Below are positions 26,807 through 35,385 of a DNA stretch of 64,000 nucleotides, piece by piece; position 1 is the stretch's first letter, and each line of letters begins with the position of its first letter. Made by a program: the position numbers and the translations under genes. Origin of the DNA: Roseinatronobacter alkalisoli (GTDB lineage: Bacteria; Pseudomonadota; Alphaproteobacteria; Rhodobacterales; Rhodobacteraceae); contig NZ_JAQZSM010000003.1 in the NCBI RefSeq assembly GCF_028745735.1, positions 124,001-188,000 on the forward strand, written 5' to 3'. Under the pieces are notes generated by a model. The model saw only the letters and a list, made by a program, of their open reading frames with translations. It was not told where the DNA came from and did not search any database.

Positions 26807-27321
26807 GCAATGGTCCTTTGGGCAGAATCTGCGCGGGTGCGGCATTCACGGCACTGGCCCACCCCTTCTATTGTCGCGCGCGACAAGTCGAAGCCGATTT
26901 CCCGCGCGGCCACGCCAAGCGCCCGGCTGACCGAATCGCTTGATGCTTCCATCACGCTTTCGCAGGTTTCGCAAATCAGGAATGCCGCGCCATGGTCATG
27001 GCCGGGATGGGTGCAGGCGGTGAAAGCGTTCAACCGCCGGATACGATGGGCCAGCCCGTTTTCGACAAGAAAATTCAGCGCCCTGTAGGCCACGGGCGGC
27101 TGTGCGCCAAATCCGTCGGCGGCCAGTTTTTCCAGCACATCATAGGCCCCGAGCGCACCATGCGCCTGCAACAATATCTCCAGCGTGCGCCTGCGCACAG
27201 GCGTAAGCCGCAATCCTTGCGCCTGCACACGCGTTTCCGCCTGCGCAAGAATCGTCTGTGCTGTGGCCTGACCGCTATGGTCGGGGCAGCAAAAGGACTG
27301 GTGTTCGGGGCGATCTGCCAT
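26803..27321 (-). CDS. zur: Zinc uptake regulator Zur (Fur family)
   Basis: This 172-residue zinc-dependent repressor starts at ATG 27321 (MADRPEHQSF). The winged helix lies at about 30-90 (LRLTPVRRRTLEILLQ; PPVAYRALNFLVENGLAHRI, the recognition part). The dimerisation half has His residues in CTHPGHDHGAAF and two CxxC structural-zinc pairs, ICETCES and QCRECRT. It is the first gene of zur-znuC-znuB and faces znuA across a 70-base gap containing two Zur-box-like sites, so it probably represses both directions. Confidence 0.94.
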   Translation of the reverse strand: MADRPEHQSFCCPDHSGQATAQTILAQAETRVQAQGLRLTPVRRRTLEILLQAHGALGAYDVLEKLAADGFGAQPPVAYRALNFLVENGLAHRIRRLNAFTACTHPGHDHGAAFLICETCESVMEASSDSVSRALGVAAREIGFDLSRATIEGVGQCRECRTRADSAQRTIA

Positions 27322-27336
27322 TCCATGTGCCTTGAC

Positions 27337-27378
27337 TGTTATGGTATAACAAAAGATATGTACCGTAATAGCATAACA
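27337..27378. promoter_or_regulatory. Zur boxes in the zur-znuA divergent promoter
   Basis: TGTTATGGTATAACA (27337-27351) has perfect 6-base arms with a 3-base spacer. CGTAATAGCATAACA (27364-27378) is an imperfect second copy. Both match the GTTATA-N-TATAAC style of alphaproteobacterial Zur sites. The second copy ends 13 bases before the znuA ATG, overlapping where polymerase or ribosome must bind. Confidence 0.75.
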
Positions 27379-27391
27379 CAAGGAGTTCAGG

Positions 27392-28708
27392 ATGCGCCAC
27401 TCTCTCGCATTGGCCTGCGCCATGATGGCCACACCACTTGCCGCCCATGATCTGAAGATCGTGACCGATTTTCCGGTCACGCATTCGCTGGTGTCCATGG
27501 TGCTCGGGGAACATGGCAGCGCCGATCTGTTACTAGACCGCGGGGGCGACCCACATTCCTTTCAGTTGCGCCCGTCACAGGCGCGCGCGTTGTCCGACGC
27601 CGACCTGATTTTCTGGGTTGGCGAAGATCTGACGCCATGGCTGGCCCGCGCGCTTGCCGGCACCGAAACCGGGGCCGAGATTGTGACATTGCTGAACGCA
27701 GATGGGTTGAATCTGCAGGAATTTTCGCATGGCCATTCGCATGATGACCATGCGCACGATCATGATGACCACGGCCACGCGCATGATGATCATGGGCATG
27801 ATCACGACGATCACGGCCACGCGCATGATGATCATGGGCACGATCATGACGACCACGGCCACGCGCATGATGATCATGGGCATGATCACGACGATCACGG
27901 CCATTCGCATGATGACCATGCGCACGATCATGACGACCACGGCCACGCGCATGACGATCATGGGCACGATCATGACGACCACGGCCACGCGCATGATGAT
28001 CATGGGCATGATCACGACGATCACGGCCACGCGCATGATGATCATGGGCACGATCATGATGACCACGGCCACGCGCATGATGATCATGGGCATGATCACG
28101 ACGATCACGGCCACGCGCATGATGATCATGGGCACGATCATGATGACCACGGCCACGCGCATGATGATCATGGGCATGACCATGACGGCCTTGATCCCCA
28201 TGCCTGGATGAACACCGAAAATGTGAAAATCTGGCTGGACGTCATTGCCTCCGAATTGGCGGAACATGACCCCGAACACGCCGAAAACTATCTTGCGAAC
28301 GCGGAGTCGGCAAAAGCGGGAATTTCTAGTCTTGCCAATGAACTGACTGGTGTTCTTGAACCAATCAGCGCCGCTCCGCTGGTCATGTTCCATGATGCCT
28401 ATGGCTATCTCGCCGATCAGTTCGGGCTGAATGTTGCAGGCACAATCTCGCTGGGCGATGCAGCAGCCCCCGGCGCACAGCGGCTAAGTGAATTGCGTGC
28501 GCAATTACAGGATGATGGCGCTGTCTGCATTTTCCCGGAAGTGAACCATTCATCGCGCTACATTGATATTGTCGTCGAAGGCACGCAAACCCGCGTTGGC
28601 GCGGAACTGGACCCGGCGGGTGTAACGCTGGAGCCCGGCGCAGGTCTTTATCCGGCGTTGATGCGCGGCATCGCGCAATCTCTTGCTGATTGCGTTTCGG
28701 GCGACTGA
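27392..28708 (+). CDS. znuA: Zinc-binding periplasmic protein ZnuA with a very long His/Asp loop
   Basis: This is a 438-residue cluster A-I metal-binding protein with a signal peptide (RHSLALACAMMATPLAA, cut after about residue 18). Zinc ligands expected: His in FPVTHSLVSM region, His in GGDPHSFQLRPSQ, His in LDPHAWMN and His/Asp late in the protein (ISLGD, FPEVNHSS). Between residues 113 and 265 lies a loop of 11 units of 14 residues built of His, Asp, Gly and Ala/Ser, with six His and about five Asp each. Typical ZnuA loops are a few dozen residues at most. The reading frame is intact on both sides. AGGAG precedes the ATG by about 8 bases. Confidence 0.96.
   Translation: MRHSLALACAMMATPLAAHDLKIVTDFPVTHSLVSMVLGEHGSADLLLDRGGDPHSFQLRPSQARALSDADLIFWVGEDLTPWLARALAGTETGAEIVTLLNADGLNLQEFSHGHSHDDHAHDHDDHGHAHDDHGHDHDDHGHAHDDHGHDHDDHGHAHDDHGHDHDDHGHSHDDHAHDHDDHGHAHDDHGHDHDDHGHAHDDHGHDHDDHGHAHDDHGHDHDDHGHAHDDHGHDHDDHGHAHDDHGHDHDDHGHAHDDHGHDHDGLDPHAWMNTENVKIWLDVIASELAEHDPEHAENYLANAESAKAGISSLANELTGVLEPISAAPLVMFHDAYGYLADQFGLNVAGTISLGDAAAPGAQRLSELRAQLQDDGAVCIFPEVNHSSRYIDIVVEGTQTRVGAELDPAGVTLEPGAGLYPALMRGIAQSLADCVSGD
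27728..28186 (+). repeat. 42-bp tandem repeat (11 units) encoding the ZnuA His/Asp loop
   Basis: Eleven 42-base units follow without gaps, the last shortened by one codon. Most units are of two alternating kinds, distinguished by CATGATCACGACGATCAC versus CACGATCATGACGACCAC in their second half, which makes an 84-base higher-order period. Units 1 and 5 carry a shared variant with TCGCATGATGACCATGCG. This is a protein-coding minisatellite, liable to slippage in whole units. Confidence 0.95.
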
Positions 28709-28797
28709 TGCACCCACCCCGCGCGGCGACCATTGGACTGGACGCCGCGCGGATGAAAGTTTAGGTCTGGTACTGCCAACCCGATAGTGACCGGACA

Positions 28798-29751
28798 ATG
28801 ACCCAGAAACCTGCCCTGACCCTATATCTGGCCGCACCGCGCGGCTTCTGCGCAGGCGTGGACCGCGCCATCAAGATCGTGGAACTGGCGCTGGAAAAAT
28901 ACGGCGCCCCTGTCTATGTCCGGCATGAAATCGTGCATAACAAATACGTTGTGGATGGCCTGCGTGCCAAAGGTGCGGTCTTTGTCGAAGAACTTGACGA
29001 CTGCCCTACCGACCGGCCCGTGATCTTTTCCGCACATGGCGTGCCAAAATCCGTGCCCGAAGAAGCGCAGAACCGCCAGATGCTGTATCTGGATGCAACC
29101 TGCCCGCTGGTCAGCAAGGTCCATATCGAAGCAGAACGCCACCACGCCAACGGGTTGCAGATGATCATGATCGGCCATGCCGGACACCCCGAAACCATTG
29201 GCACGATGGGGCAACTGCCCGACGGCGAAGTGCTGCTTGTCGAAACGGTCGATGATGTCGCGCATCTGCAGGTGCGCGATGAACAGAAACTGGCCTTCAT
29301 CACCCAGACCACCCTGTCGGTGGATGACACAATCGGTATTGTCACCGCGCTGCGCAGCCGGTTTCCGGCGATTATCGGGCCGCATAAAGAAGACATCTGT
29401 TATGCGACCACCAACCGGCAGGAAGCGGTCAAGGCCATTGCGCCGAAGATTGACGCGCTGCTGGTCATTGGCGCGCCCAATTCGTCGAATTCGCAACGCC
29501 TGGTCGAAGTGGGCCGCGCGCGCGGCTGCGCCTATGCGCAACTGGTGCAGCGCGCCGCGAATATCGACTGGCGCGCGCTGGACGGGATTCGCGCCATCGG
29601 CATCACCGCAGGGGCATCCGCCCCCGAGGATCTGGTGAACGAAGTGATAGACGCTTTTGATGCGCGCTATAATCTGCATGTCGAACTGGTTGAAACCGCG
29701 AAAGAGCGTGTTGAATTCAAGGTACCCCGCCAGTTGCGCGAAACCGCATGA
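28798..29751 (+). CDS. ispH: 4-hydroxy-3-methylbut-2-enyl diphosphate reductase
   Basis: This 317-residue iron-sulfur enzyme performs the last step of the MEP pathway, giving IPP and DMAPP. The three cluster cysteines are Cys18 in [12 protein letters not shown], the Cys in [11 protein letters not shown] and the Cys in [10 protein letters not shown]. HisGly/HisAla substrate motifs ([21 protein letters not shown]) and the PNSSNSQRL loop are present. It is followed by a GST gene after 99 bases, on the same strand. Confidence 0.97.
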   Translation: MTQKPALTLYLAAPRGFCAGVDRAIKIVELALEKYGAPVYVRHEIVHNKYVVDGLRAKGAVFVEELDDCPTDRPVIFSAHGVPKSVPEEAQNRQMLYLDATCPLVSKVHIEAERHHANGLQMIMIGHAGHPETIGTMGQLPDGEVLLVETVDDVAHLQVRDEQKLAFITQTTLSVDDTIGIVTALRSRFPAIIGPHKEDICYATTNRQEAVKAIAPKIDALLVIGAPNSSNSQRLVEVGRARGCAYAQLVQRAANIDWRALDGIRAIGITAGASAPEDLVNEVIDAFDARYNLHVELVETAKERVEFKVPRQLRETA

Positions 29752-29850
29752 CCGCCCCTGTTCTGATATCCGGCGTCCCGGCCTGTCTGGCCATGGTGAA
29801 ATGGTTCGTCTAAACTGTCGCAACAGCTTGTTTTCCGGGAACCCACGAAC

Positions 29851-30456
29851 ATGATCCTTTATTCCATGCCCACATCGGGCAACAGCTACAAGGTGCGGCT
29901 TCTGCTGGCGCTTCTGGGGCGGCATGATGTTCAGCGGATCGATGTCGAATACCTTACAGACGCGCTGGAACAGGCAAAACAGCAAGGACGCCTGCCTTTT
30001 GGTAAGGCCCCGGTTCTCGTGCTGGATGACGGCACGCTGTTGCCCGAATCAAACGCCATCCTGTGCTATCTGGGCGACGACACCCGCTTCATGCCCCAAT
30101 CCCCAGTTGCACGTGCGCAGATGCTGGGCTGGATGTTCTGGGAACAGAACCAGCATGAAGGCGTGATTGCCGTGCGTGCAGCGCTGCGGGCCTATCCGCA
30201 CCGGCGCGCACTGGCCACGCCCGAACGCATGGCAGAATTGCTGGAGCGCGGCCATGACCTGTTGCAGATCATGGAGGACCATCTGGCCACGCGCGACTGG
30301 CTGGTAGGCGATCATGCCACCCTCGCCGATCTTTGCCTGTTTGCCTATACCCATAGCGCGGGCGCGCGTGGCGGGTTCGACATGGCGCGCTTTCCCGCGA
30401 TTGGCGCATGGATCGAACGTATCACCCAGCTTGACGGGTTCGAGGGGCTGGAATGA
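29851..30456 (+). CDS. Glutathione S-transferase family protein
   Basis: This is a 201-residue cytosolic GST. The thioredoxin-like half begins [22 protein letters not shown], with Ser in the position of catalytic Ser/Cys. [25 protein letters not shown] gives the glutathione-binding cis-Pro and ES pair. The helical C-terminal half ends with [15 protein letters not shown], carrying the folding-box Asp. Substrate unknown. The rnhA start overlaps its stop by ATGA, and rnhA in turn overlaps the next gene, so the three are one coupled unit. Confidence 0.9.
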   Translation: MILYSMPTSGNSYKVRLLLALLGRHDVQRIDVEYLTDALEQAKQQGRLPFGKAPVLVLDDGTLLPESNAILCYLGDDTRFMPQSPVARAQMLGWMFWEQNQHEGVIAVRAALRAYPHRRALATPERMAELLERGHDLLQIMEDHLATRDWLVGDHATLADLCLFAYTHSAGARGGFDMARFPAIGAWIERITQLDGFEGLE

Positions 30457-30920
30457 CCGAACTTGTTGCCTATACTGACGGGGCCTGTTCCGGCAATCCC
30501 GGCCCCGGTGGCTGGGGTGTGTTACTGCGCGCCTATCAGGGCGACAGGGTCGTAAAAGAACGCGAACTGTCGGGCGGTGAAGGGGACACAACCAATAACC
30601 GCATGGAACTGATGGCCGCCATTTCCGCGCTGGAGGTTCTGGAACGCCCCAGCACTGTCACCATTGTCACCGACAGCGCCTATGTGAAAAACGGTGTAAC
30701 AAGCTGGATTCACAGCTGGAAACGCAATGGCTGGCGCACGGCCGGTCGCAAACCCGTCAAGAATGCCGAATTGTGGCAACGGCTGGATACCGCGCAGGAA
30801 CGTCACAGTGTCATCTGGAAATGGGTCAAGGGACATGCCGGGCATCCGGAAAACGAACGCGCCGATGAACTGGCCCGTGCAGGCATGGCACCGTTCAAGC
30901 CAGTGAAATCAACATCATGA
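30453..30920 (+). CDS. rnhA: Ribonuclease HI
   Basis: This 155-residue enzyme degrades RNA in RNA-DNA hybrids during replication. The four acidic catalytic residues are placed as usual: Asp9 in [16 protein letters not shown], Glu in [11 protein letters not shown], Asp in [10 protein letters not shown] and Asp in [10 protein letters not shown]. The basic protrusion ([17 protein letters not shown]) and the HAGHPEN loop are intact. Confidence 0.97.
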   Translation: MTELVAYTDGACSGNPGPGGWGVLLRAYQGDRVVKERELSGGEGDTTNNRMELMAAISALEVLERPSTVTIVTDSAYVKNGVTSWIHSWKRNGWRTAGRKPVKNAELWQRLDTAQERHSVIWKWVKGHAGHPENERADELARAGMAPFKPVKSTS

Positions 30921-31540
30921 CATTGGTGCAAGGCCTTGATTATACGTCTGTATTCATCTTTGGCCTGACCGGCGCGCTGGCTGCCAGCCGTGCCCAGCTG
31001 GATATTGTGGGTTTCCTGTTTCTGGCCTGTCTGACAGCCGTGGGCGGCGGTACGCTGCGCGATGTGCTGCTGAACCGTGATCAGCTGTTCTGGATCGCCG
31101 ATCCGGGCATGATCCTGTCGGCCTGTGTCGCGGCGATTCTGGTGTTTTTCACCGCACATTTTCTGGAATCGCGGTTGCGCGCGCTGGAATGGCTGGATGC
31201 GCTGGCTTTGGGTGTGGCGGTTCCTGCCGGTGTGGGTGTTGCACTGGGTCTGGATCAGTCATGGCCAATCGTGCTGATCATGGGGGTTGCCACTGGCACA
31301 TTCGGCGGGCTGATGCGCGATGTCGTATGCAATGAACTGCCGCTGATCCTGAAGAAGGGTGAACTATATGCAAGCGCCGCGCTGGTCGGGGCCAGCGCGG
31401 CCTTGCTGGCGGCGAAATTCACGACAGATAGCCTGATTATTCTGACAGTCTGCGGGGTGACGACTGTTGCCCTGCGCGCCGGGTCAATCCGGTTCGGCTG
31501 GTGCCTGCCGGTTTATAAAAGCCGCCCGCCGCGTCAGTAA
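30917..31540 (+). CDS. UPF0126 / trimeric intracellular cation channel family protein
   Basis: This 207-residue membrane protein has two tandem three-span repeats plus a seventh span. The repeat signature occurs twice: [15 protein letters not shown] in the first half and [21 protein letters not shown] in the second. Bacterial members of this family are distant relatives of TRIC channels, and some conduct cations; a glycine transport role has also been proposed for relatives. The start overlaps the rnhA stop by ATGA. Confidence 0.88.
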   Translation: MTLVQGLDYTSVFIFGLTGALAASRAQLDIVGFLFLACLTAVGGGTLRDVLLNRDQLFWIADPGMILSACVAAILVFFTAHFLESRLRALEWLDALALGVAVPAGVGVALGLDQSWPIVLIMGVATGTFGGLMRDVVCNELPLILKKGELYASAALVGASAALLAAKFTTDSLIILTVCGVTTVALRAGSIRFGWCLPVYKSRPPRQ

Positions 31541-31550
31541 GTGGTAAGGA

Positions 31551-31787
31551 TCAGCGCCCCAGAAACCGCTGCCATATCCACAGCAGCGCCAGTGACCCCA
31601 GAAGCGCCAGAACAAAACCACCGACCCAGCCTGCGGAACTCATCAAAAACCGAAATCCCAGCCCGCCGATAACCGCCCCCAGAATGCCGATCACCATCGC
31701 GGTGGGCAAATCCGTGTTCATGCGCATCAGCCGGGTTGCCAGAACCCCGGCCAGCGCCCCCAGAACGATAAGTGCGACAACCGGCAT
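31551..31787 (-). CDS. GlsB/YeaQ/YmgE-type small membrane protein
   Basis: This is a 78-residue protein with three predicted spans and glycine-rich packing (LGALAGVLATRLM; IGILGAVIGGLGFRFL; LALLGSLALLWIW), as in the transglycosylase-associated family, which is often stress-linked in enterobacteria. Function unproven. The ATG at 31787 lies 1 base after the rlmN stop, so it is translated with rlmN; a longer frame to 31823 overlaps rlmN and is less likely. It converges on the UPF0126 gene with 10 bases between. Confidence 0.8.
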   Translation of the reverse strand: MPVVALIVLGALAGVLATRLMRMNTDLPTAMVIGILGAVIGGLGFRFLMSSAGWVGGFVLALLGSLALLWIWQRFLGR

Positions 31788-31788
31788 G

Positions 31789-32988
31789 TCAGCTACCCTG
31801 CCCGGTCGTAAGCCGCGCGGCAATGTCAGCGCGGGATTTACGCCCGCGTTCGGTCGCGGATTTCAGCTGACCACATGCGGCCATGATATCTTCGCCGCGT
31901 GGCGTGCGGATGGGGCTGGCATAGCCTGCCTTGTGGACAATATCGGAAAAGGCTTCAATCCGCGACCAATCGCTGCGCTGATAGGGCGCGCCGGGCCATT
32001 CGTTGAACGGGATCAGGTTGATTTTGGCGGGAATGCCCGCAATCAGTTTCACCAGCCGCCGTGCATCGGCATCCGAATCATTCACATCCTTCAGCATGAC
32101 ATATTCAAAGGTGATGCGTTCCGAATTTGTCAGACGCGGATACTCGCGCAAAGCATCCAGCAAGGTATTGATATTCCAGCGCTTGTTGATGGGAACCAGC
32201 GTGTCGCGCACGGCATCCGTGGTGGCGTGAAAACTGATTGCCAGCAGACAGCCGATTTCCTGCGCGGTGCGCGCGATTTCCGGCACCACACCCGATGTGG
32301 ATAAGGTGATCCGACGCCGCGAGATGGACAGACCTTCGCCATCCATGGTGATTTTCATCGCATCGCGCACATTGTCGAAATTATAAAGCGGCTCCCCCAT
32401 GCCCATCAGCACAACATTGCTGACAAGGCGGGTTTCATCCTTTGGCGCGCCCGGTTCGGGCCATTCGTCCAGATCATCGCGTGCAACAAGAACCTGTCCC
32501 ACAATTTCCGCAGCAGTCAGGTTACGCACCAGTTTCTGGGTTCCGGTATGACAGAAGGAACAGGTCAGTGTGCAACCAACTTGCGAAGAAATACAAAGGG
32601 TTCCACGGCTTTCTTCAGGTATGTAGACCGCTTCCACCTCATGCCCGCCGGCAATGCGCAACAGGTATTTGCGCGTGCCGTCATCCGATACCTGACGGGT
32701 CACGATTTCCGGGCGCGTGATTTCAAAATGCTCCGCCAGTTGCGCACGATAGGCTTTCGCCAGATTAGTCATCGACGCGAAATCCTGCACGCCCCAGTGG
32801 TATATCCACTGCCATATCTGGCCCACACGCATTTTCGCCTGCCGTTCAGGGGTGCCGGTTGCCATCAGGGCATCGGCCATCTGGGCGCGGGTCATGCCCA
32901 CAAGGTTGCGCTTGCCCCCTTCCGGCAGGCGGCGCGGTATGGTCACGACATCCTGCGTGATCGGGGCGGTGCTGGGCATTTGCGGCAT
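31789..32988 (-). CDS. rlmN: 23S rRNA (A2503-C2)/tRNA (A37-C2) methyltransferase RlmN
   Basis: This is a 399-residue radical-SAM dual-specificity methyltransferase. The iron-sulfur motif CxxxCxxC is C139-TLT-C143-SF-C146. [13 protein letters not shown] carries the SAM-binding region. The methyl-carrier cysteine lies in the C-terminal [10 protein letters not shown]. An N-terminal helical domain ([19 protein letters not shown]) binds RNA. Length and motifs are complete. Confidence 0.96.
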   Translation of the reverse strand: MPQMPSTAPITQDVVTIPRRLPEGGKRNLVGMTRAQMADALMATGTPERQAKMRVGQIWQWIYHWGVQDFASMTNLAKAYRAQLAEHFEITRPEIVTRQVSDDGTRKYLLRIAGGHEVEAVYIPEESRGTLCISSQVGCTLTCSFCHTGTQKLVRNLTAAEIVGQVLVARDDLDEWPEPGAPKDETRLVSNVVLMGMGEPLYNFDNVRDAMKITMDGEGLSISRRRITLSTSGVVPEIARTAQEIGCLLAISFHATTDAVRDTLVPINKRWNINTLLDALREYPRLTNSERITFEYVMLKDVNDSDADARRLVKLIAGIPAKINLIPFNEWPGAPYQRSDWSRIEAFSDIVHKAGYASPIRTPRGEDIMAACGQLKSATERGRKSRADIAARLTTGQGS

Positions 32989-33020
32989 CCTTGGCGGTGG
33001 CTTTGGGTCACATATAACAA

Positions 33021-33050
33021 GACCGCCCGGAATTTACAGCCCGGGCGGTC
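33021..33050 (-). terminator. Terminator downstream of the IalB-like gene
   Basis: GACCGCCCGG (33021-33030) and CCGGGCGGTC (33041-33050) form a perfect 10-bp stem with a 10-base loop. On the reverse strand TTGTTATATG follows, moderately T-rich. It lies 21 bases after the stop of the IalB-like gene and just before rlmN. Confidence 0.7.
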
Positions 33051-33071
33051 ATATTCAGGTATCAGGCGCTG

Positions 33072-33611
33072 TCAGTCAGCGCATTGACTTTGGGCTTCTT
33101 CGGTCGCTGCGGTGAACCCGAACAGCGAAAACGTGTCCCGCGTGTTGGTCCCGCGCGAAGACCGCGCCTGCAACACAGCATCCGATCCGGCGCGCATGGC
33201 CGCGAAAATACGCTGATCTTCTTCCGGGGAGCCGGCCCAGGCCCATTCCCCTTCGACGAAAAGCTGGAATTCATTGGTGCCTATTGTCACATCCACTGTC
33301 GAATCCGGCGCAAAAGGGTAACCGCCGGTAAATGAAACCTGTGGCGCGCCACTGCCGCCACGATAGGTTGCGAACAACAGGATATCGCCACGCCGCACTT
33401 CGACGGGTTGGCCGCCGCGTGTGTTCAGCGTTTCACGCGGGGCGGATACCGCCCAGCATTCCTTGGGTTCGTCTTCCACGAACACGCTCCAGGCCGTATC
33501 GGCGGCAACGCGGTTGGTGGATTCCTGCGCGAGTGCGTTTGTGGCGAACCCGCCTGCACACATCATCGCGGCACATGTGAGTGTCGTTCCGTTCAGCCGT
33601 TTCGACGCCAT
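33072..33611 (-). CDS. Invasion-associated locus B (IalB) family periplasmic protein
   Basis: This 179-residue secreted protein has a signal peptide ending ALA about residue 28 (AAMMCAGGFATNALA). The mature part shows the IalB pattern: WSVFVEDEPKECWAVSAP, a beta-rich middle with GYPFAPDSTVDVTIG and a late Cys (SQCAD) that may pair with the Cys of KECW. The start is ATG 33611, served by GGAGG about 10 bases upstream; the GTG at 33629 overlaps that site. Despite the family name it is widespread in free-living alphaproteobacteria, and its role is unclear. Confidence 0.88.
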   Translation of the reverse strand: MASKRLNGTTLTCAAMMCAGGFATNALAQESTNRVAADTAWSVFVEDEPKECWAVSAPRETLNTRGGQPVEVRRGDILLFATYRGGSGAPQVSFTGGYPFAPDSTVDVTIGTNEFQLFVEGEWAWAGSPEEDQRIFAAMRAGSDAVLQARSSRGTNTRDTFSLFGFTAATEEAQSQCAD

Positions 33612-33784
33612 CTGCTTTCTTGCCTCCACTTGGTCCGGGCTTTAGACTGGTATTCGCGCAGCGATGATGCGCATGGCCCTTGCGCCTTTTACCGCCACGG
33701 GTCAGGAATTTCAAAGCCCTCATCGTAAAAAATCGCGCAGGCGTGAATGCAAACTGCGTCCGGATCACGGAATTGAGCAACAAA

Positions 33785-34804
33785 ATGCCGAAAATATCAC
33801 AGATACATGACCATGCCGTACCGCTGATAGAGCTGTGGCGCGGGGATTTGCTTGAAAGCGTTCATCATGGTCATGCGGTGGTCATGCATGCCAATGGCGC
33901 GATTGTTGAAAGCTGGGGTCAGGCCGATGTGCTGATGTATCCCCGCTCCAGCTGCAAGATGGTGCAGGCCCTGCCGCTGATCGAAAGTGGGGCCGGGCAT
34001 GCACTTGGGTCGGAACAACTGGCGCTGGCCTGCGCATCCCATCAAGGCGCGGGACTGCATGTCCATGGTGTGTCGCGCTGGCTGTCGGATCTGGGCCTGG
34101 GTGAAGATGACCTGCGCTGTGGCCCGCAAGCCGCCGAAGATATTGCCGAACGCGACCGGCTGATACTGGCGCATGAACGCCCCTGTCAGTTACACAATAA
34201 CTGTTCGGGCAAACATGCGGGGTTCCTGACGCTGAACCGCCATCTTGGCGGCAGCAGCGAATATGTCGAGGCGGACCACCCGGTACAGCGCGCCGTGCGC
34301 CTTGCCTTTGAGGAAGTCACCGGCATGCCATCGCCCGTATACGGCATTGACGGCTGTTCGGCCCCGAATTTTGCGACCAGCCTGCAGGGGCTTGCGCTGG
34401 CGATGGCGCGGTTTGCGGGGGCGTCCGACAGTGGGGACGCGCGCGCCCGCGCGATGGTTGCACTGCGCGATGCGATGATGCGCCACCCGGAACTTGTTGC
34501 CGGGGAAACCCGCGCCTGCACAGAGTTGATGCGCGCCATGGGTGGTACGGCCGCGGTCAAGACCGGGGCAGAAGCAGTTTTCGTGGCCATCCTGCCACAA
34601 TCGGGGCTGGGAATCGCGCTGAAGATTGTCGATGGCGGTGTGCGCGCTGCCGAAGCGGCAATCACCGCACTGCTGGTCCGGCATGGCGCGCTGGACGGGA
34701 ATCACCCTGTGGTCGCGCGCTATCTGGGGGATATGCGCAACCGGCGCGATCTGATCGTCGGCCAGATACGCTGTGCCCGCAATTTTTGCACCAACGCCAC
34801 CTGA
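33785..34804 (+). CDS. Asparaginase, thermolabile Rhizobium etli type II-like
   Basis: This is a 339-residue protein of the AnsA-II family typified by the inducible Rhizobium asparaginase, unrelated to E. coli AnsB. Serine-Lys active-site motif: YPRSSCKMVQALPLIESGA; further motifs are CASHQGAGLHVHGV, HNNCSGKHAGFL (with metal and catalytic residues) and YGIDGCSAPNFA. TRACTELMRAMGG and KTGAEAVF complete the family. The ATG at 33785 is preferred over 33680, as the 35 extra codons are not family-like. It would convert asparagine to aspartate and ammonia. Confidence 0.9.
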   Translation: MPKISQIHDHAVPLIELWRGDLLESVHHGHAVVMHANGAIVESWGQADVLMYPRSSCKMVQALPLIESGAGHALGSEQLALACASHQGAGLHVHGVSRWLSDLGLGEDDLRCGPQAAEDIAERDRLILAHERPCQLHNNCSGKHAGFLTLNRHLGGSSEYVEADHPVQRAVRLAFEEVTGMPSPVYGIDGCSAPNFATSLQGLALAMARFAGASDSGDARARAMVALRDAMMRHPELVAGETRACTELMRAMGGTAAVKTGAEAVFVAILPQSGLGIALKIVDGGVRAAEAAITALLVRHGALDGNHPVVARYLGDMRNRRDLIVGQIRCARNFCTNAT

Positions 34805-34905
34805 ACGCCCCATGGCGGCGCACATTCGCCGCAATGCCGCGCCAAGGGTTTTCCGACAAGGTGCAATGCCCTATGGATGAAGGATGCAAGAAGGAACCAT
34901 GTGAC

Positions 34906-35229
34906 ATGTTTAAATTTCTGTTCGGCAAACGCGCGAAAGACCCCGAAATCATTATCCGCGAAACACAGCGCGAAACTGTCGAACGTGCGCAACGTGAACT
35001 GAACGAAATCCTGTCGGCGCTGGAGCCGCGTGCGAAACTTTGCGTTGATCTGGATAATGGCACCCTTGCTGTGACCCTGCCCGAACAGATGCCCGACGAA
35101 GCAAAGGCCCTGCCCGCACCCGAGCAGAAGCAGAAGCCAGAACAGAAACCAGCACAACACCCCTCTGAATCCGCTGCCGCACCGCAGACCAGCGCCCTTG
35201 CGGAAGACGCAGAGCGCGAGCGTATCTGA
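34906..35229 (+). CDS. Conserved-looking hypothetical protein with charged tail
   Basis: This is a 107-residue protein starting MFKFLFGKRAKD, chosen because AAGGA lies about 10 bases upstream; in-frame ATGs at 34786 and 34873 overlap or crowd the asparaginase end. Residues 15-60 form a likely helix plus short beta segment (RETQRETVERAQRELNEILSAL; CVDLDNGTLAVTLP). From about 65 on it is rich in Pro, Glu, Gln, Lys and Ala and probably disordered. I recognise no family. Confidence 0.6.
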   Translation: MFKFLFGKRAKDPEIIIRETQRETVERAQRELNEILSALEPRAKLCVDLDNGTLAVTLPEQMPDEAKALPAPEQKQKPEQKPAQHPSESAAAPQTSALAEDAERERI

Positions 35230-35259
35230 TCACTGCGAAAGGTATGGCAAAGCTTTGTT

Positions 35260-35292
35260 CCGGCACCCGCTGCCCCGTTGGGGAAGTGCCGG
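35260..35292. terminator. Two-part hairpin before metY
   Basis: CCGGCAC (35260-35266) pairs with GTGCCGG (35286-35292), and CCCC (35273-35276) with GGGG (35280-35283) inside. It probably ends transcription of the upstream hypothetical gene. No SAM riboswitch pattern was recognised in the gap 35230-35385. Confidence 0.45.
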
Positions 35293-35385
35293 GACAGTCT
35301 GCGCTTCGGCCATTGCCGGGATGCTTGCGCGGCGGCCCGCGCTGTCGTAGCGTTCTGCTGTCATTCTGTTCAAAGGACGTAAATT

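Noticed and set aside
27728-28186. CRISPR array
   Set aside because: The 42-base units are contiguous without unique spacers and stay in frame inside znuA.
27575-28393. 272-codon minus-strand frame rich in Val, Met and Ile that looks like a membrane protein
   Set aside because: It is the reverse complement of the His/Asp repeat of znuA (CAT and GAT read backwards as ATG and ATC).
35230-35385. SAM riboswitch upstream of metY
   Set aside because: I could not find the conserved words of SAM-II or SAM/SAH types; only a terminator-like hairpin is visible.
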